Source of the DNA: JAJXXT01 sp963764465
Lineage (GTDB): Bacteria; Pseudomonadota; Alphaproteobacteria; Acetobacterales; Acetobacteraceae
DNA length: 64,000 bases
Direction: 5' to 3'
Assembly (NCBI GenBank): GCA_963764465.1
Contig: CAVXSO010000006.1
Span: forward strand, 124,001 to 188,000
A program made the translations under genes and the position numbers. This document shows, one piece after another, positions 8,863 through 16,841 of this stretch. Within the stretch, counting starts at the first letter, position 1; every line of letters begins with the position of its first letter. The notes beneath the pieces were generated by a model. It was not told where the DNA came from, did no database searches, and worked only from the letters and a program-made list of their open reading frames with translations.

Positions 8863-10192
8863 ATGGCCACCAACATTCTGATGCCCGCGCTCTCGCCCAC
8901 GATGACGGAGGGCACGCTCGCGCGCTGGCTCAAGCACGAGGGCGACACGGTAAAGGCCGGCGACGTGATCGCCGAGATCGAGACCGACAAGGCAACGATG
9001 GAGGTCGAGGCGGTGGACGAGGGCGTGCTCGGCCGCATCCTCGTCCCGGACGGCACGCAGGGCGTGAAGGTCAACGACCCGATCGCGATCCTGGTCGAGC
9101 CCGGCGAGAAGGTTCCGAGCGCCGCGCCTGCCGCCACCGCGCCGCGCCCCTGCCGCCGCAGCGCCCGCACCAGCGGCCGCGGCGCCCGCACCGGCGACAC
9201 CGGCGGCCGCGGCTCCGGCGCCCGCACCCGCACCGGCCGCGAGCGCCCATGACGAAGGCCGCGTCTTCGCATCCCCCCTCGCGCGGCGCATGGCGAAGCA
9301 GGCCGGGCTTGACCTCGCCGCCGTGAAGGGCTCCGGCCCCAACGGGCGCATCGTCCGCGCCGATGTCGAGGCAGCGCTCGCAAGGCCGGCCGCCGCACCC
9401 GCCACGGCACCGGCACCGAAGGCCGCCGCCGCCGCGCCGGCACCCGTCTCCGCCGCCGGCCTGCCGCCGCACACGCTGGTGCCGCACTCGACGGTGCGGC
9501 GCGTCATCGCCCGCCGCCTTTCCGAGGCGAAGGCGACGATCCCGCATTTCTACGTCTCCATGGACGTGGAGCTGGACGCGCTGCTGGCACTGCGTTCGCA
9601 GCTCAACGCCAAGTCGCCGGCGGAGGGGCCGAACGCGTTCAAGCTCTCGGTCAACGACCTCATCATCAAGGCTTCCGCCATCGCGCTGCGCCGGGTGCCG
9701 GGCGTCAACGCTTCCTGGACCGATGAGGGCATCGCGCTCTACGACGACGTGGACATCTCGGTCGCCGTCTCGATCCCGGACGGGCTGATCACGCCGATCG
9801 TGCGCAAGGCGGACAGGAAAGGCCTCGCCGCGATCAGCAACGAGATGAAGGACCTCGCCGCCCGCGCCAAGTCCGGCAAGCTGAAGCCCGAGGAGTTCCA
9901 GGGCGGCGGCTTCTCCATCTCGAACATGGGGATGTATGGCGTGACCACCTTCTCGGCCATCATCAACCCGCCGCAGGCCGCGATCCTCGCGGTCTCCGCG
10001 GGCGAGAAGCGCGCCGTGGTGCGCAGTGACAGGGCGGGGGGCGACAAGGCGGGTGGCGACCAGATCGCCATCGCAACGGTGATGACCTGCACGCTCTCGG
10101 TCGACCACCGCGTGATCGACGGCGCGCTCGGGGCCAGGTGGCTCGCCGCCTTCAAGCGCATCGTCGAGGATCCGCTGAGCCTGATGCTGTGA
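8863..10192 (+). CDS. pdhC: Dihydrolipoamide acetyltransferase (E2) of PDH, frameshifted as sequenced
   Basis: E2 core of the pyruvate dehydrogenase complex. The lipoyl domain (Lys43 in ETDKATMEVEA) reads from ATG 8863, and that frame ends in Arg-rich nonsense at 9252. The peripheral-subunit-binding domain (RVFASPLARRMAKQAGLDL, from about 9260) and the catalytic domain through DHRVIDGALGARW lie in the +1 frame to 10192. In that frame the Ala/Pro linker can be read back to about 9146. The break is therefore at about 9139-9151, inside the linker, with a net gain of one base or loss of two. All conserved parts are intact on both sides. A sequencing/assembly indel is as likely as a real mutation, since PDH E2 is normally essential on sugars. 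Confidence 0.9.
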
Positions 10193-10674
10193 CCCCGAAC
10201 GGCGTCACGTTTCGCGACGCGGAGCCGGGCGACGAGCGTCTCGTCGCCCATTTCGTCCGCCGCCTCGCCGAATACGAGAAGATGGAGCATCTCGCGATCG
10301 GGACGGAGGCGGATTTCGCCCGCGCCCTGTTCGGCGAGAAGCCGCACGCCCACGCCATGATCATCGAGAGGGCGGGCTCACCCGTTGGCTTCGCGCTCTG
10401 GCACTACAATTTCTCGACCTTCCAGGGGCGGCCCGGCATCTATCTCGAGGACATCTTCGTCGAGCCGGAGCACCGCGGCGGCGGCATCGGCCGCGCGGTG
10501 TTTCGCTGCCTCGCCGCGCGCGCGGTCGCGGAGGGCTGCACCCGCCTCAACTGGCAGGTGCTGAACTGGAACGCGCCGTCCATCGCCTTCTACCGCGGCC
10601 TCGGCGCCAGGCCGCTGGACGACTGGACCACGATGCGCCTCGAGGGCGACACGCTCGCCGCACTCGCCGAATAG
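10189..10674 (+). CDS. GNAT-family N-acetyltransferase (diamine/thialysine acetyltransferase-like)
   Basis: Acetyl-CoA-dependent acyltransferase. The best-supported start is GTG 10189, whose GTGA overlaps the pdhC stop and gives 161 residues. The fold shows FRDAEPGDERLV at the N-terminus and the acetyl-CoA loop EPEHRGGGIGRAVF. LNWQVLNWNAPSIAFYRGLGA follows, closely resembling the spermidine/spermine (SSAT-like) subgroup with EDIFVEP. The substrate is not shown by the sequence. Its position inside the pdh-lpd operon, between pdhC and lpdA, is unusual for a core operon. Confidence 0.85.
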   Translation: MTPNGVTFRDAEPGDERLVAHFVRRLAEYEKMEHLAIGTEADFARALFGEKPHAHAMIIERAGSPVGFALWHYNFSTFQGRPGIYLEDIFVEPEHRGGGIGRAVFRCLAARAVAEGCTRLNWQVLNWNAPSIAFYRGLGARPLDDWTTMRLEGDTLAALAE

Positions 10675-10684
10675 GGAGAACCCC

Positions 10685-12082
10685 ATGGCCGACCAGAGCT
10701 TCGACATCATCGTGGTGGGCGGCGGGCCCGGCGGCTATGTCGCCGCGATCAGGGCAGCCCAGCTCGGCATGAAGACCGCCGTCGTCGAGCGCGAAAACCT
10801 TGGCGGTATCTGCCTCAACTGGGGCTGCATTCCCACGAAGGCGCTGCTGCGCTCGTCGGAGATCAACCATCTCCTGCACCACCTGCCGGACTATGGCTTC
10901 GCGGCCGACAATATCCGTTTCGATATAGCAGCGGTGGTGAAGCGCTCGCGCGCCGTCGCCAAGCAGCTTTCCTCCGGCGTCGCGCACCTGATGCGCAAGA
11001 ACAAGATCACCGTCGTCGATGGCACCGCCACGCTCGCCGGCGGCGGCAAGCTCGCCGTCACCAAGGACGGCAAGCCAGTGGGCACGCTCTCGGCGCCGCA
11101 CATCATCCTCGCCACCGGCGCGCGCGCCCGCGAGCTCCCCGGCATCGAGGCGGATGGCAAGCTGATCTGGAGCTACCGCCACGCCATGGTGCCGCCCTCG
11201 CTGCCCAAGTCGCTGCTGGTCATCGGCTCCGGCGCCATCGGCATCGAGTTCGCGAGCTTCTTCCGCAACATGGGTGCCGCCGTCACCGTGGTCGAGGTGA
11301 TGGACCGCGTGCTGCCGGTGGAGGACGAGGAGATCTCCGCCTTCGCGAGGAAATCCTTCGAGAAGCAGGGCATGACCATCCTCACCAGCGCCTCGGTCAA
11401 GGGCGTGAAGAAGGGGGCGGACAACGTCACGGTGACGGTCGAGGCCGGCGGCAAGACGCAGGAAATCACCGTCGAGCGCGTCATCTCCGCGGTCGGCATC
11501 GTCGGCAACGTGGAGAACCTCGGGCTCGAGGGCACGAAGATCAAGGTCGACCGCACGCACGTGGTGATCGACGAATACGGCCGCACCGGGGAGCCCGGCA
11601 TCTACGCCATCGGCGACCTCGCGGGCCCGCCGTGGCTCGCGCACAAGGCGAGCCACGAGGGCGTGGTCTGCGTCGAGAACATCGCGGGCCTGCACCCGCA
11701 CCCGCTCGACGGGACCAACATTCCCGGCTGCACCTATTGCATGCCCCAGGTCGCCTCGGTCGGCTGGACGGAAGCCAGGGCCAAGGAAGCCGGGCGCAAG
11801 GTGCGCGTCGGGCGCTTCCCCTTCATCGGCAACGGCAAGGCGATTGCCATGGGCGAGCCGGAGGGCATGGTGAAGACCGTGTTCGACGCCGAGACCGGCG
11901 AGCTGCTCGGCGCCCATATGGTCGGCGCGGAGGTGACGGAGATGATCCAGGGCTACGCCATCGCGCGGACCCTGGAATCGACGGAGGCGGAGCTGATGCA
12001 CACGGTCTTCCCGCATCCCACGATCAGCGAGACCATGCACGAGGCTGTGCTTGACGCGTACGGGCGGGCCGTCCACTTCTGA
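10685..12082 (+). CDS. lpdA: Dihydrolipoyl dehydrogenase (E3)
   Basis: Flavoprotein that reoxidises dihydrolipoamide with NAD+ for the PDH and related complexes. The 465 residues have the FAD dinucleotide fold (VVGGGPGGYVAAIRAAQLG) and the redox disulfide Cys43/Cys48 in GGICLNWGCIPTK. The NAD fold VIGSGAIGIEFASFF, the YAIGDLAGPPWLAHKA block and the C-terminal catalytic His in HPTISETMHEAV follow. A GGGAGAACCCC sequence precedes the ATG. It is followed 3 bp later by lipA. Confidence 0.97.
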   Translation: MADQSFDIIVVGGGPGGYVAAIRAAQLGMKTAVVERENLGGICLNWGCIPTKALLRSSEINHLLHHLPDYGFAADNIRFDIAAVVKRSRAVAKQLSSGVAHLMRKNKITVVDGTATLAGGGKLAVTKDGKPVGTLSAPHIILATGARARELPGIEADGKLIWSYRHAMVPPSLPKSLLVIGSGAIGIEFASFFRNMGAAVTVVEVMDRVLPVEDEEISAFARKSFEKQGMTILTSASVKGVKKGADNVTVTVEAGGKTQEITVERVISAVGIVGNVENLGLEGTKIKVDRTHVVIDEYGRTGEPGIYAIGDLAGPPWLAHKASHEGVVCVENIAGLHPHPLDGTNIPGCTYCMPQVASVGWTEARAKEAGRKVRVGRFPFIGNGKAIAMGEPEGMVKTVFDAETGELLGAHMVGAEVTEMIQGYAIARTLESTEAELMHTVFPHPTISETMHEAVLDAYGRAVHF

Positions 12083-12085
12083 CCC

Positions 12086-13075
12086 ATGGACACCCCGCTC
12101 AAGCGGATCGAGATCGACCATCGGAAGCCCTCGGACCGGGTGGGCGCTGCCCGCCACCCGGAGAAAGCCGCGCGCCCCGATAACCCGATCGCGCGCAAGC
12201 CGGCCTGGATCCGGGTGAAGGCGCCGACCCACCCCGTCTACCACGAGACCCGCGAGCTGATGCGCGCCAACAAGCTGGTCACGGTGTGCGAGGAAGCGGC
12301 CTGCCCCAACGTGGGCGAATGCTGGTCGCAGCGCCACGCCACGATGATGATCATGGGCGACACCTGCACGCGCGCCTGCGCCTTCTGCAACGTCGCAACC
12401 GGCCAGCCCCTGCCGCTCGACACGGATGAGCCGCGCCGGGTGGCGGACGCGGTGGCAAAGCTCGGCCTGCGCCACGTCGTCATCACCTCGGTCGACCGCG
12501 ACGACCTCGCGGACGGTGGTGCCGCCCATTTCGCCGCCACCATCCGCGCCGTCCGCGCCGGCGCGCCGGGCACCACCATCGAGATCCTGACGCCCGACTT
12601 CCTGCGCAAGGACGGGGCCGCCGAGATCGTTGCCGCGGACCCGCCGGACGTCTTCAACCACAATCTCGAGACCGTGCCGCGCCTCTACCCCTCCATCCGC
12701 CCGGGCGCGCGCTACTACCAGTCGCTGCGCCTGCTCGACCGCATGAAATCGCTCTCGCCCGGCATCTTCACCAAATCCGGCCTCATGGTCGGCCTCGGCG
12801 AATCGCGCGCGGAGGTGATGCAGGTGATGGACGACCTGCGTATCGCCGGCGTCGATTTCCTCACCATCGGCCAGTACCTGCAGCCCACGGTGAAGCACGC
12901 CGCCGTCGCGGAGTTCGTCACCCCCGCGATGTTCGAGGACTATGCCTCGCTCGCCCGCGCGCGGGGCTTCCTCATGGTCTCGGCGAGCCCGCTCACCCGT
13001 TCCTCCTACCACGCCGACCAGGATTTCGCGGCGCTGCGGGCCGCGCGCGCGGCAGCCTCGAATCGCGGTGCCTGA
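12086..13075 (+). CDS. lipA: Lipoyl synthase
   Basis: Radical-SAM enzyme inserting sulfur into octanoyl groups of E2 lipoyl domains, matching the lipoylated PdhB/PdhC upstream. The 329 residues show both Fe-S clusters. The auxiliary cluster is Cys68, Cys73 and Cys79 (VCEEAACPNVGECW). The radical-SAM CX3CX2C is Cys94, Cys98 and Cys101 (CTRACAFC). A C-terminal RSSYHADQDF provides the conserved Ser of the auxiliary cluster. The stop overlaps the next ATG by one base. Confidence 0.97.
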   Translation: MDTPLKRIEIDHRKPSDRVGAARHPEKAARPDNPIARKPAWIRVKAPTHPVYHETRELMRANKLVTVCEEAACPNVGECWSQRHATMMIMGDTCTRACAFCNVATGQPLPLDTDEPRRVADAVAKLGLRHVVITSVDRDDLADGGAAHFAATIRAVRAGAPGTTIEILTPDFLRKDGAAEIVAADPPDVFNHNLETVPRLYPSIRPGARYYQSLRLLDRMKSLSPGIFTKSGLMVGLGESRAEVMQVMDDLRIAGVDFLTIGQYLQPTVKHAAVAEFVTPAMFEDYASLARARGFLMVSASPLTRSSYHADQDFAALRAARAAASNRGA

Positions 13076-13551
13076 TGCCCCGGCACGCGGAGGTCCGCAC
13101 CGTTCCCTGGCGCGATGAGCAGCTTTTCGACCTCGTCGCGGATGTCGGCCGCTACCATGAGTTTCTGCCGTGGTGTGTCGGCGCGCGCGTGCGCTCGCGC
13201 ACCGAGTCGCTGATGATCGCGGACCTCACGATCGGTTTCGGGCCGTTCCGCGAAAGCTTCACCAGCCGCGTCACGCTGGATCGCCCGCGGCTCATCACCG
13301 TCGCCTACGAGAACGGACCGTTCCGCTACCTTACCAACCGCTGGGGCTTCGAGCCCGCGGGCGAGGGCTGCCGAATCGACTTCGACGTCGATTTCGAATT
13401 CCGCAGCCGCATCCTCCAGGCCGCGATCGGCGCCGTGTTCCACGAGGCGACGCGCCGCATGGTCGGCGCCTTCGTGCGCCGCGCCACCGTGATCCACGGG
13501 CGCAGGCCCATAACCTCCGCTTCTGCATCCGTGCAGCCGGGCGCCGCGTAA
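13075..13551 (+). CDS. Coq10/RatA-family START-like protein
   Basis: The 158-residue product belongs to the polyketide-cyclase/START-like group that includes the coenzyme Q-binding protein Coq10 and RatA. It opens with HAEVRTVPWRDEQLFDLVADVGRYHEFLPWCVGARV cut into the usual helix-grip pattern and has the ENGPFRYLTNRWGF strand pair. Placement directly after lipA is common in alphaproteobacteria. The likely role is quinone handling in respiration; a toxin role as in enterobacterial RatA is less likely. It overlaps both neighbours (A at 13075; TAATG at 13549-13553). Confidence 0.85.
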   Translation: MPRHAEVRTVPWRDEQLFDLVADVGRYHEFLPWCVGARVRSRTESLMIADLTIGFGPFRESFTSRVTLDRPRLITVAYENGPFRYLTNRWGFEPAGEGCRIDFDVDFEFRSRILQAAIGAVFHEATRRMVGAFVRRATVIHGRRPITSASASVQPGAA

Positions 13552-14090
13552 TGGATGTGGAGGGCGACCTGGCCGACCTCCTCGCGGCGGTCGCGTCCGG
13601 TGATCGCTCGGCGCTCCGTTCCCTCTACGCCAGGCAGTCCACGAGGCTGTTCGGGATCGCCATGGCCATCCTTCGCGACCGCAATGCCGCCGCTGATGCC
13701 CTGCAGGACAGTTTCCTGCGGATCTGGCAGCGCGCGCGGCAGTTCGACGCGACGCGGGGCCCGGCCGAGGCCTGGCTCGGCGGCATCGTCCGCCATGCGG
13801 CCCTGGACATCGCCCGCGCGCACGGCCGCGAGGTGCTGTCGGACGACCCCAATCTCGGCGACGAGGCGGTGGCGCCGGACGCGCTGGAGAAGCTCGGCGC
13901 CGCCGAGGACGCGAGCCGCCTGCGCGCCTGCCTCGAACGTCTGGACCCGCATGACCGCGAGGCGATCCTGCTCGCCTTCGTCCACGGTCTCTCGCATCCG
14001 CAGATCGCGGAGCGGCTGGGGCGGCCCCTGGGCACGGTGAAGTCCTGGATCCGCCGCGGCCTGCTCAGCCTCAGGGCCTGTCTCTCATGA
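13551..14090 (+). CDS. ECF-type RNA polymerase sigma factor
   Basis: Alternative sigma factor of 179 residues, starting at ATG 13551 inside the stop of the upstream gene. Region 2 is LYARQSTRLFGIAMAILRD with the DALQDSFLRIWQRA helix. Region 4 is LDPHDREAILLAFVHGLSHPQI through GTVKSWIRRGLLSLRACL, a helix-turn-helix. The gene overlaps its probable anti-sigma factor by 4 bp (ATGA at 14087-14090), the usual arrangement for RpoE/SigK-like pairs. The signal sensed is unknown. Confidence 0.92.
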   Translation: MDVEGDLADLLAAVASGDRSALRSLYARQSTRLFGIAMAILRDRNAAADALQDSFLRIWQRARQFDATRGPAEAWLGGIVRHAALDIARAHGREVLSDDPNLGDEAVAPDALEKLGAAEDASRLRACLERLDPHDREAILLAFVHGLSHPQIAERLGRPLGTVKSWIRRGLLSLRACLS

Positions 14091-15064
14091 CCGCGCTGCC
14101 CACTGCCCCGGACGACATCGTGGTGATGGCCGGCGAATACGTGCTGGGCACGCTGGACACCCGCACGGCGCGCGCCGTCGCCGCGGCGGCCGAACGCGAC
14201 CCTGCCTGGCGCGACGCCATCGCGCGCTGGGAGCGGCACTTCATCCCTCTCGGCGCGCTCGCCGTGGCGGAGGCCCCGCCGCCCAATCTCTGGAGCCGGA
14301 TCGAGGCCGCGGTGGGTGGCGGAAAATCCCGCCCGCCCGCCCGCGCCCGCACGCCCTGGCACTGGCCCGCCTGGGCCGGCGGCGCCACGGCCGTCGCCGC
14401 GGTCTTCGCGGTGCAACTCTACGTCTTCACGCCGCCGATCCCGACGATGACCGCGGTGCTGCTGCCCGACCAGGCGGAACCGCCCTTCGTCAGCGCGACG
14501 GCGCCCGGCAGTGCGGTCCCGACCATGAGTGTCGCCTCCGCAAGCGCATCCGCGGCGGGCGTGGTCCGCCAGGGCAGCGCGCGCGGGCCGGGCGTGATCA
14601 TGCAGGGCGGCGCGCCACAGGGGGCGGGGGTTCTCGCCACGGCCGGCGCCGCCGCCACGCCGTCGCCCCCCCGCATACCCGCGCCGCCGTCATCCGCGTT
14701 CGCACCAGCCCCGGTGCCGCGCCGCGCCGTCGAGAGCCTGGTACCGGCCTTCGTCGTCTCCGTCATGCCCGGCGGCTCGGTGCACGTGGCGGCCTTGCGC
14801 ACGTCGGCCGGCGCCACCGCCGTGCCGCCCCCCGGCAGCGCCTTCGAGGTCTGGGAACGGGAGCCCGGCGCCACGCAGGCGCGCAAGCTCGGTGTCATGC
14901 CGGCGGGCGCGTCGGCGACGATCATCGATCGCCCGGGCACGCCGGCGCGGGCCGGCACGCAGATCATGATCTCCATCGAGCCACCAGGCGGGTCGCCCAC
15001 TGGCCAACCGAGCGGCAAGATGGTGTATTTCGGCTGGCTGGAGCGTGTCGATCCGCCTGCCTGA
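14087..15064 (+). CDS. Anti-sigma factor, RskA/anti-sigma-K type
   Basis: Probable membrane-bound inhibitor of the ECF sigma factor encoded just upstream. The 325 residues have a cytoplasmic N-terminal helical domain (GEYVLGTLDTRTARAVAAA, then WERHFIPLGALA). A single membrane helix follows at about residues 92-112, and the C-terminal domain is extracytoplasmic. That domain ends with RskA-like FEVWEREPGATQARKLGVM and TQIMISIEPPGGSPTG. A long Ala/Pro/Ser linker separates helix and C-domain. There is no zinc-binding HX3CX2C motif. Release of sigma probably needs proteolysis; that is inference from the family. Confidence 0.88.
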   Translation: MTALPTAPDDIVVMAGEYVLGTLDTRTARAVAAAAERDPAWRDAIARWERHFIPLGALAVAEAPPPNLWSRIEAAVGGGKSRPPARARTPWHWPAWAGGATAVAAVFAVQLYVFTPPIPTMTAVLLPDQAEPPFVSATAPGSAVPTMSVASASASAAGVVRQGSARGPGVIMQGGAPQGAGVLATAGAAATPSPPRIPAPPSSAFAPAPVPRRAVESLVPAFVVSVMPGGSVHVAALRTSAGATAVPPPGSAFEVWEREPGATQARKLGVMPAGASATIIDRPGTPARAGTQIMISIEPPGGSPTGQPSGKMVYFGWLERVDPPA

Positions 15065-15108
15065 CGCCCCGGCCGCCTGATCCTCAAACAGCCGGAAACC
15101 ACAACAAC

Positions 15109-16173
15109 ATGGTCCATGCTCCGCCTCGCCCCGCACCCGGCCTGCCGCCGGTGCGGGTGAACCTCTATTCCGACACGCAGACGCTCCCCACCGCCGCGAT
15201 GAAGGCGGCGATGATGGCGGCGGAGCTCGGCGACGAGCAGGCGGGGCTCGACCCCACCGTGATCGCGCTGTGCGACCGGATGGCCAGGCTGCTCGGCAAG
15301 GAAGCGGCCGTGTTCCTGCCCAGCGGCACGATGTGCAACCAGATCGCGATCCTCACCCATTGCCGCCCCGGCGACGAGATCCTGGCGCATGTCACCGCCC
15401 ATATCCTCACCAGCGAGGGCGGCGGCGGCGCGGCGCTGACGGGTGCCCAGATCACCGGCCTGCCGGGCGAGGGGGGGCAGTACGACGTGGCGGCGCTGGA
15501 TGCGGCGCTGCGCGCGAAATCCCGCTACGCCATGCCGCAGGTGCTGGTGGAGGTGGAGCAGACCGCCAATATCGGCGGCGGCACGGTCTGGCCGCTCGAG
15601 AAGCTGCGCGCCGTCGCGGAGTGGGCGCACACCCACGGCATGGCGACCCACATGGACGGCGCGCGGCTGATGAACGCCGCCGTCGCCGCTGGTATTCCCG
15701 CCGCCGAGATGGCCAGGGGTTTTGACAGCGTCTGGCTCGACTTCACCAAGGGCCTGGGTGCCCCGCTCGGCGCCGTGCTGTGCGGCAGCGAGGCCTTCAT
15801 CGACGCCGCCTGGCGCTGGAAGCAGCGGCTCGGCGGCTCGATGCGCCAGGGCGGCATCTGTGCCGCCGCCTGCCTCTACGCGCTCGACCACAACGTCGAG
15901 CGGCTCGCGGAGGACCACGCCAACGCGAAACGCCTGGCTTCCGGCCTCGCGCAGATCCCGGGCTTCGCGGTGGAGACGCCGGAGACCAACCTGGTGTTCT
16001 TCAACCCCGAGGGTGCGGGCATCACGGCCGAGGCGCTCTCGGCCAGGGCCCGCGCGAAAGGCATCGCGTTCTCGGTGATGGGCCCGCGCGGCCGCGCCTG
16101 CACGCACCTGGACGTCGATGCCAAGGGCGTGGACGAGGCGCTCTCCGTCATCCGCGAGATCGTCCGCAACTGA
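15109..16173 (+). CDS. ltaE: Low-specificity L-threonine aldolase
   Basis: PLP enzyme (fold type I) splitting threonine or allo-threonine into glycine and acetaldehyde. The 354-residue protein shows YSDTQTLPTAAMKAAM at the N-terminus, AVFLPSGTMCNQIAI and the PLP aspartate region MDGARLMNAAVA. The PLP-lysine motif SVWLDFTKGLGAPLGAVL follows, with GGSMRQGG before the C-terminal domain. The start ATG 15109 gives a somewhat long N-terminus (HAPPRPAPGLPPV) before the conserved RVNLYSDT. It is transcribed alone after the sigma/anti-sigma pair. Confidence 0.93.
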   Translation: MVHAPPRPAPGLPPVRVNLYSDTQTLPTAAMKAAMMAAELGDEQAGLDPTVIALCDRMARLLGKEAAVFLPSGTMCNQIAILTHCRPGDEILAHVTAHILTSEGGGGAALTGAQITGLPGEGGQYDVAALDAALRAKSRYAMPQVLVEVEQTANIGGGTVWPLEKLRAVAEWAHTHGMATHMDGARLMNAAVAAGIPAAEMARGFDSVWLDFTKGLGAPLGAVLCGSEAFIDAAWRWKQRLGGSMRQGGICAAACLYALDHNVERLAEDHANAKRLASGLAQIPGFAVETPETNLVFFNPEGAGITAEALSARARAKGIAFSVMGPRGRACTHLDVDAKGVDEALSVIREIVRN

Positions 16174-16203
16174 GGCTTTCAAGCCGTAACACCCGGAAAC
16201 CCC

Positions 16204-16228
16204 GGACGGGCGCAGGCTGCGCCCGTCC
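16204..16228 (+). promoter_or_regulatory. Perfect 11-bp hairpin in the leader of the EF-hand-like gene
   Basis: GGACGGGCGCA (16204-16214) and TGCGCCCGTCC (16218-16228) form a perfect stem with a 3-nt loop, flanked by CCC/GGG that can extend it. It lies 17 bp before the ATG at 16246 and 30 bp after the ltaE stop. No T-run follows. It could act as a transcript 3'-end stabiliser for ltaE or as a translational control structure. Confidence 0.6.
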
Positions 16229-16245
16229 TATCCGGGAGATGCAAG

Positions 16246-16605
16246 ATGCGCCGCCTCGCGCTGCTGCTGCTGTTCGCCGCCACCCCCGCCTTCGCCCAAA
16301 CCCCGCCACCCGCAACGCCAACCCAGCCGCCGCCCAGCCAGGCGCAGCCGGGCGGGCGGGCCGCGCATTTGCGGGCAAAGTTACGGGAGCGTTTCGAAGC
16401 GGCGAACACGACCCATGACGGCCGCCTGACGCTCGGGCAGGCGCAGGCGGCGCACATGCCGCTGCTGGTGAAGAACTTCGCCGCCATCGACCAGGGCCAG
16501 AAGGGCTACGTGACGGAGGACGATCTGCGCGCCTTCATCCGCCAGCGCATCGCCGCCCGCCGCACCCGGCGCGAGCAGGAGCAGGCGCCGCCCCAGGGTG
16601 GCTGA
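16246..16605 (+). CDS. Small exported EF-hand-like protein
   Basis: The 119-residue product begins with a signal peptide (MRRLALLLLFAATPAFAQ). A Pro/Gln-rich linker and a helical domain follow. The domain carries two loops that resemble degenerate EF-hands: NTTHDGRLTLGQAQA (about residues 52-66) and DQGQKGYVTEDDLRAF (about 84-99). Several canonical acidic calcium ligands are replaced, so calcium binding is doubtful. The tail is Arg/Gln-rich. Such small periplasmic proteins are frequent in Acetobacteraceae-type genomes; the function is unknown. Confidence 0.75.
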   Translation: MRRLALLLLFAATPAFAQTPPPATPTQPPPSQAQPGGRAAHLRAKLRERFEAANTTHDGRLTLGQAQAAHMPLLVKNFAAIDQGQKGYVTEDDLRAFIRQRIAARRTRREQEQAPPQGG

Positions 16606-16670
16606 CCCGTTGAGAGCGTCGTAGCCGCCGGCTGAGGATTCCCACGCAGGCCTGGTGCGGGTGATCCCCG

Positions 16671-16837
16671 ATGACGGCGCCGCTCTTCTCGCGACCGCAG
16701 ATCAACCTCTACGTGCACGACATCGCGCCCGCGATGGCGTTCTATGCGCGCCTCGGCTTCGTCGAGAGCTTCCGCGCGCCGCCTGGGTGGCCGATCCCGA
16801 GGGCTACCCGGTTCAGCTGGTGCAGCGGCGACGCTGA
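16671..16837 (+). pseudogene. VOC/glyoxalase-family remnant with internal deletion
   Basis: ATG 16671 opens PQINLYVHDIAPAMAFYARLGFVESFR, a good first beta-alpha-beta unit of a vicinal-oxygen-chelate (glyoxalase/bleomycin-resistance) protein. After about 40 residues the frame diverges. In the -1 frame the typical end VADPEGYPVQLVQR appears at once (about 16788-16831). The middle of the fold, around 70-80 residues, is missing, and the two ends are joined out of frame. A normal member has about 120-130 residues. This looks like an internal deletion. Confidence 0.75.
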
Positions 16838-16841
16838 AGCC

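Noticed and set aside
10547..13012. Minus-strand open frame of about 820 codons opposite lpdA and lipA
   Set aside because: Shadow of two well-recognised plus-strand genes.
13170..13550. N-terminal extension of the ECF sigma factor
   Set aside because: The upstream part is another frame of the Coq10-like gene; the conserved sigma region starts at ATG 13551 inside its stop codon.
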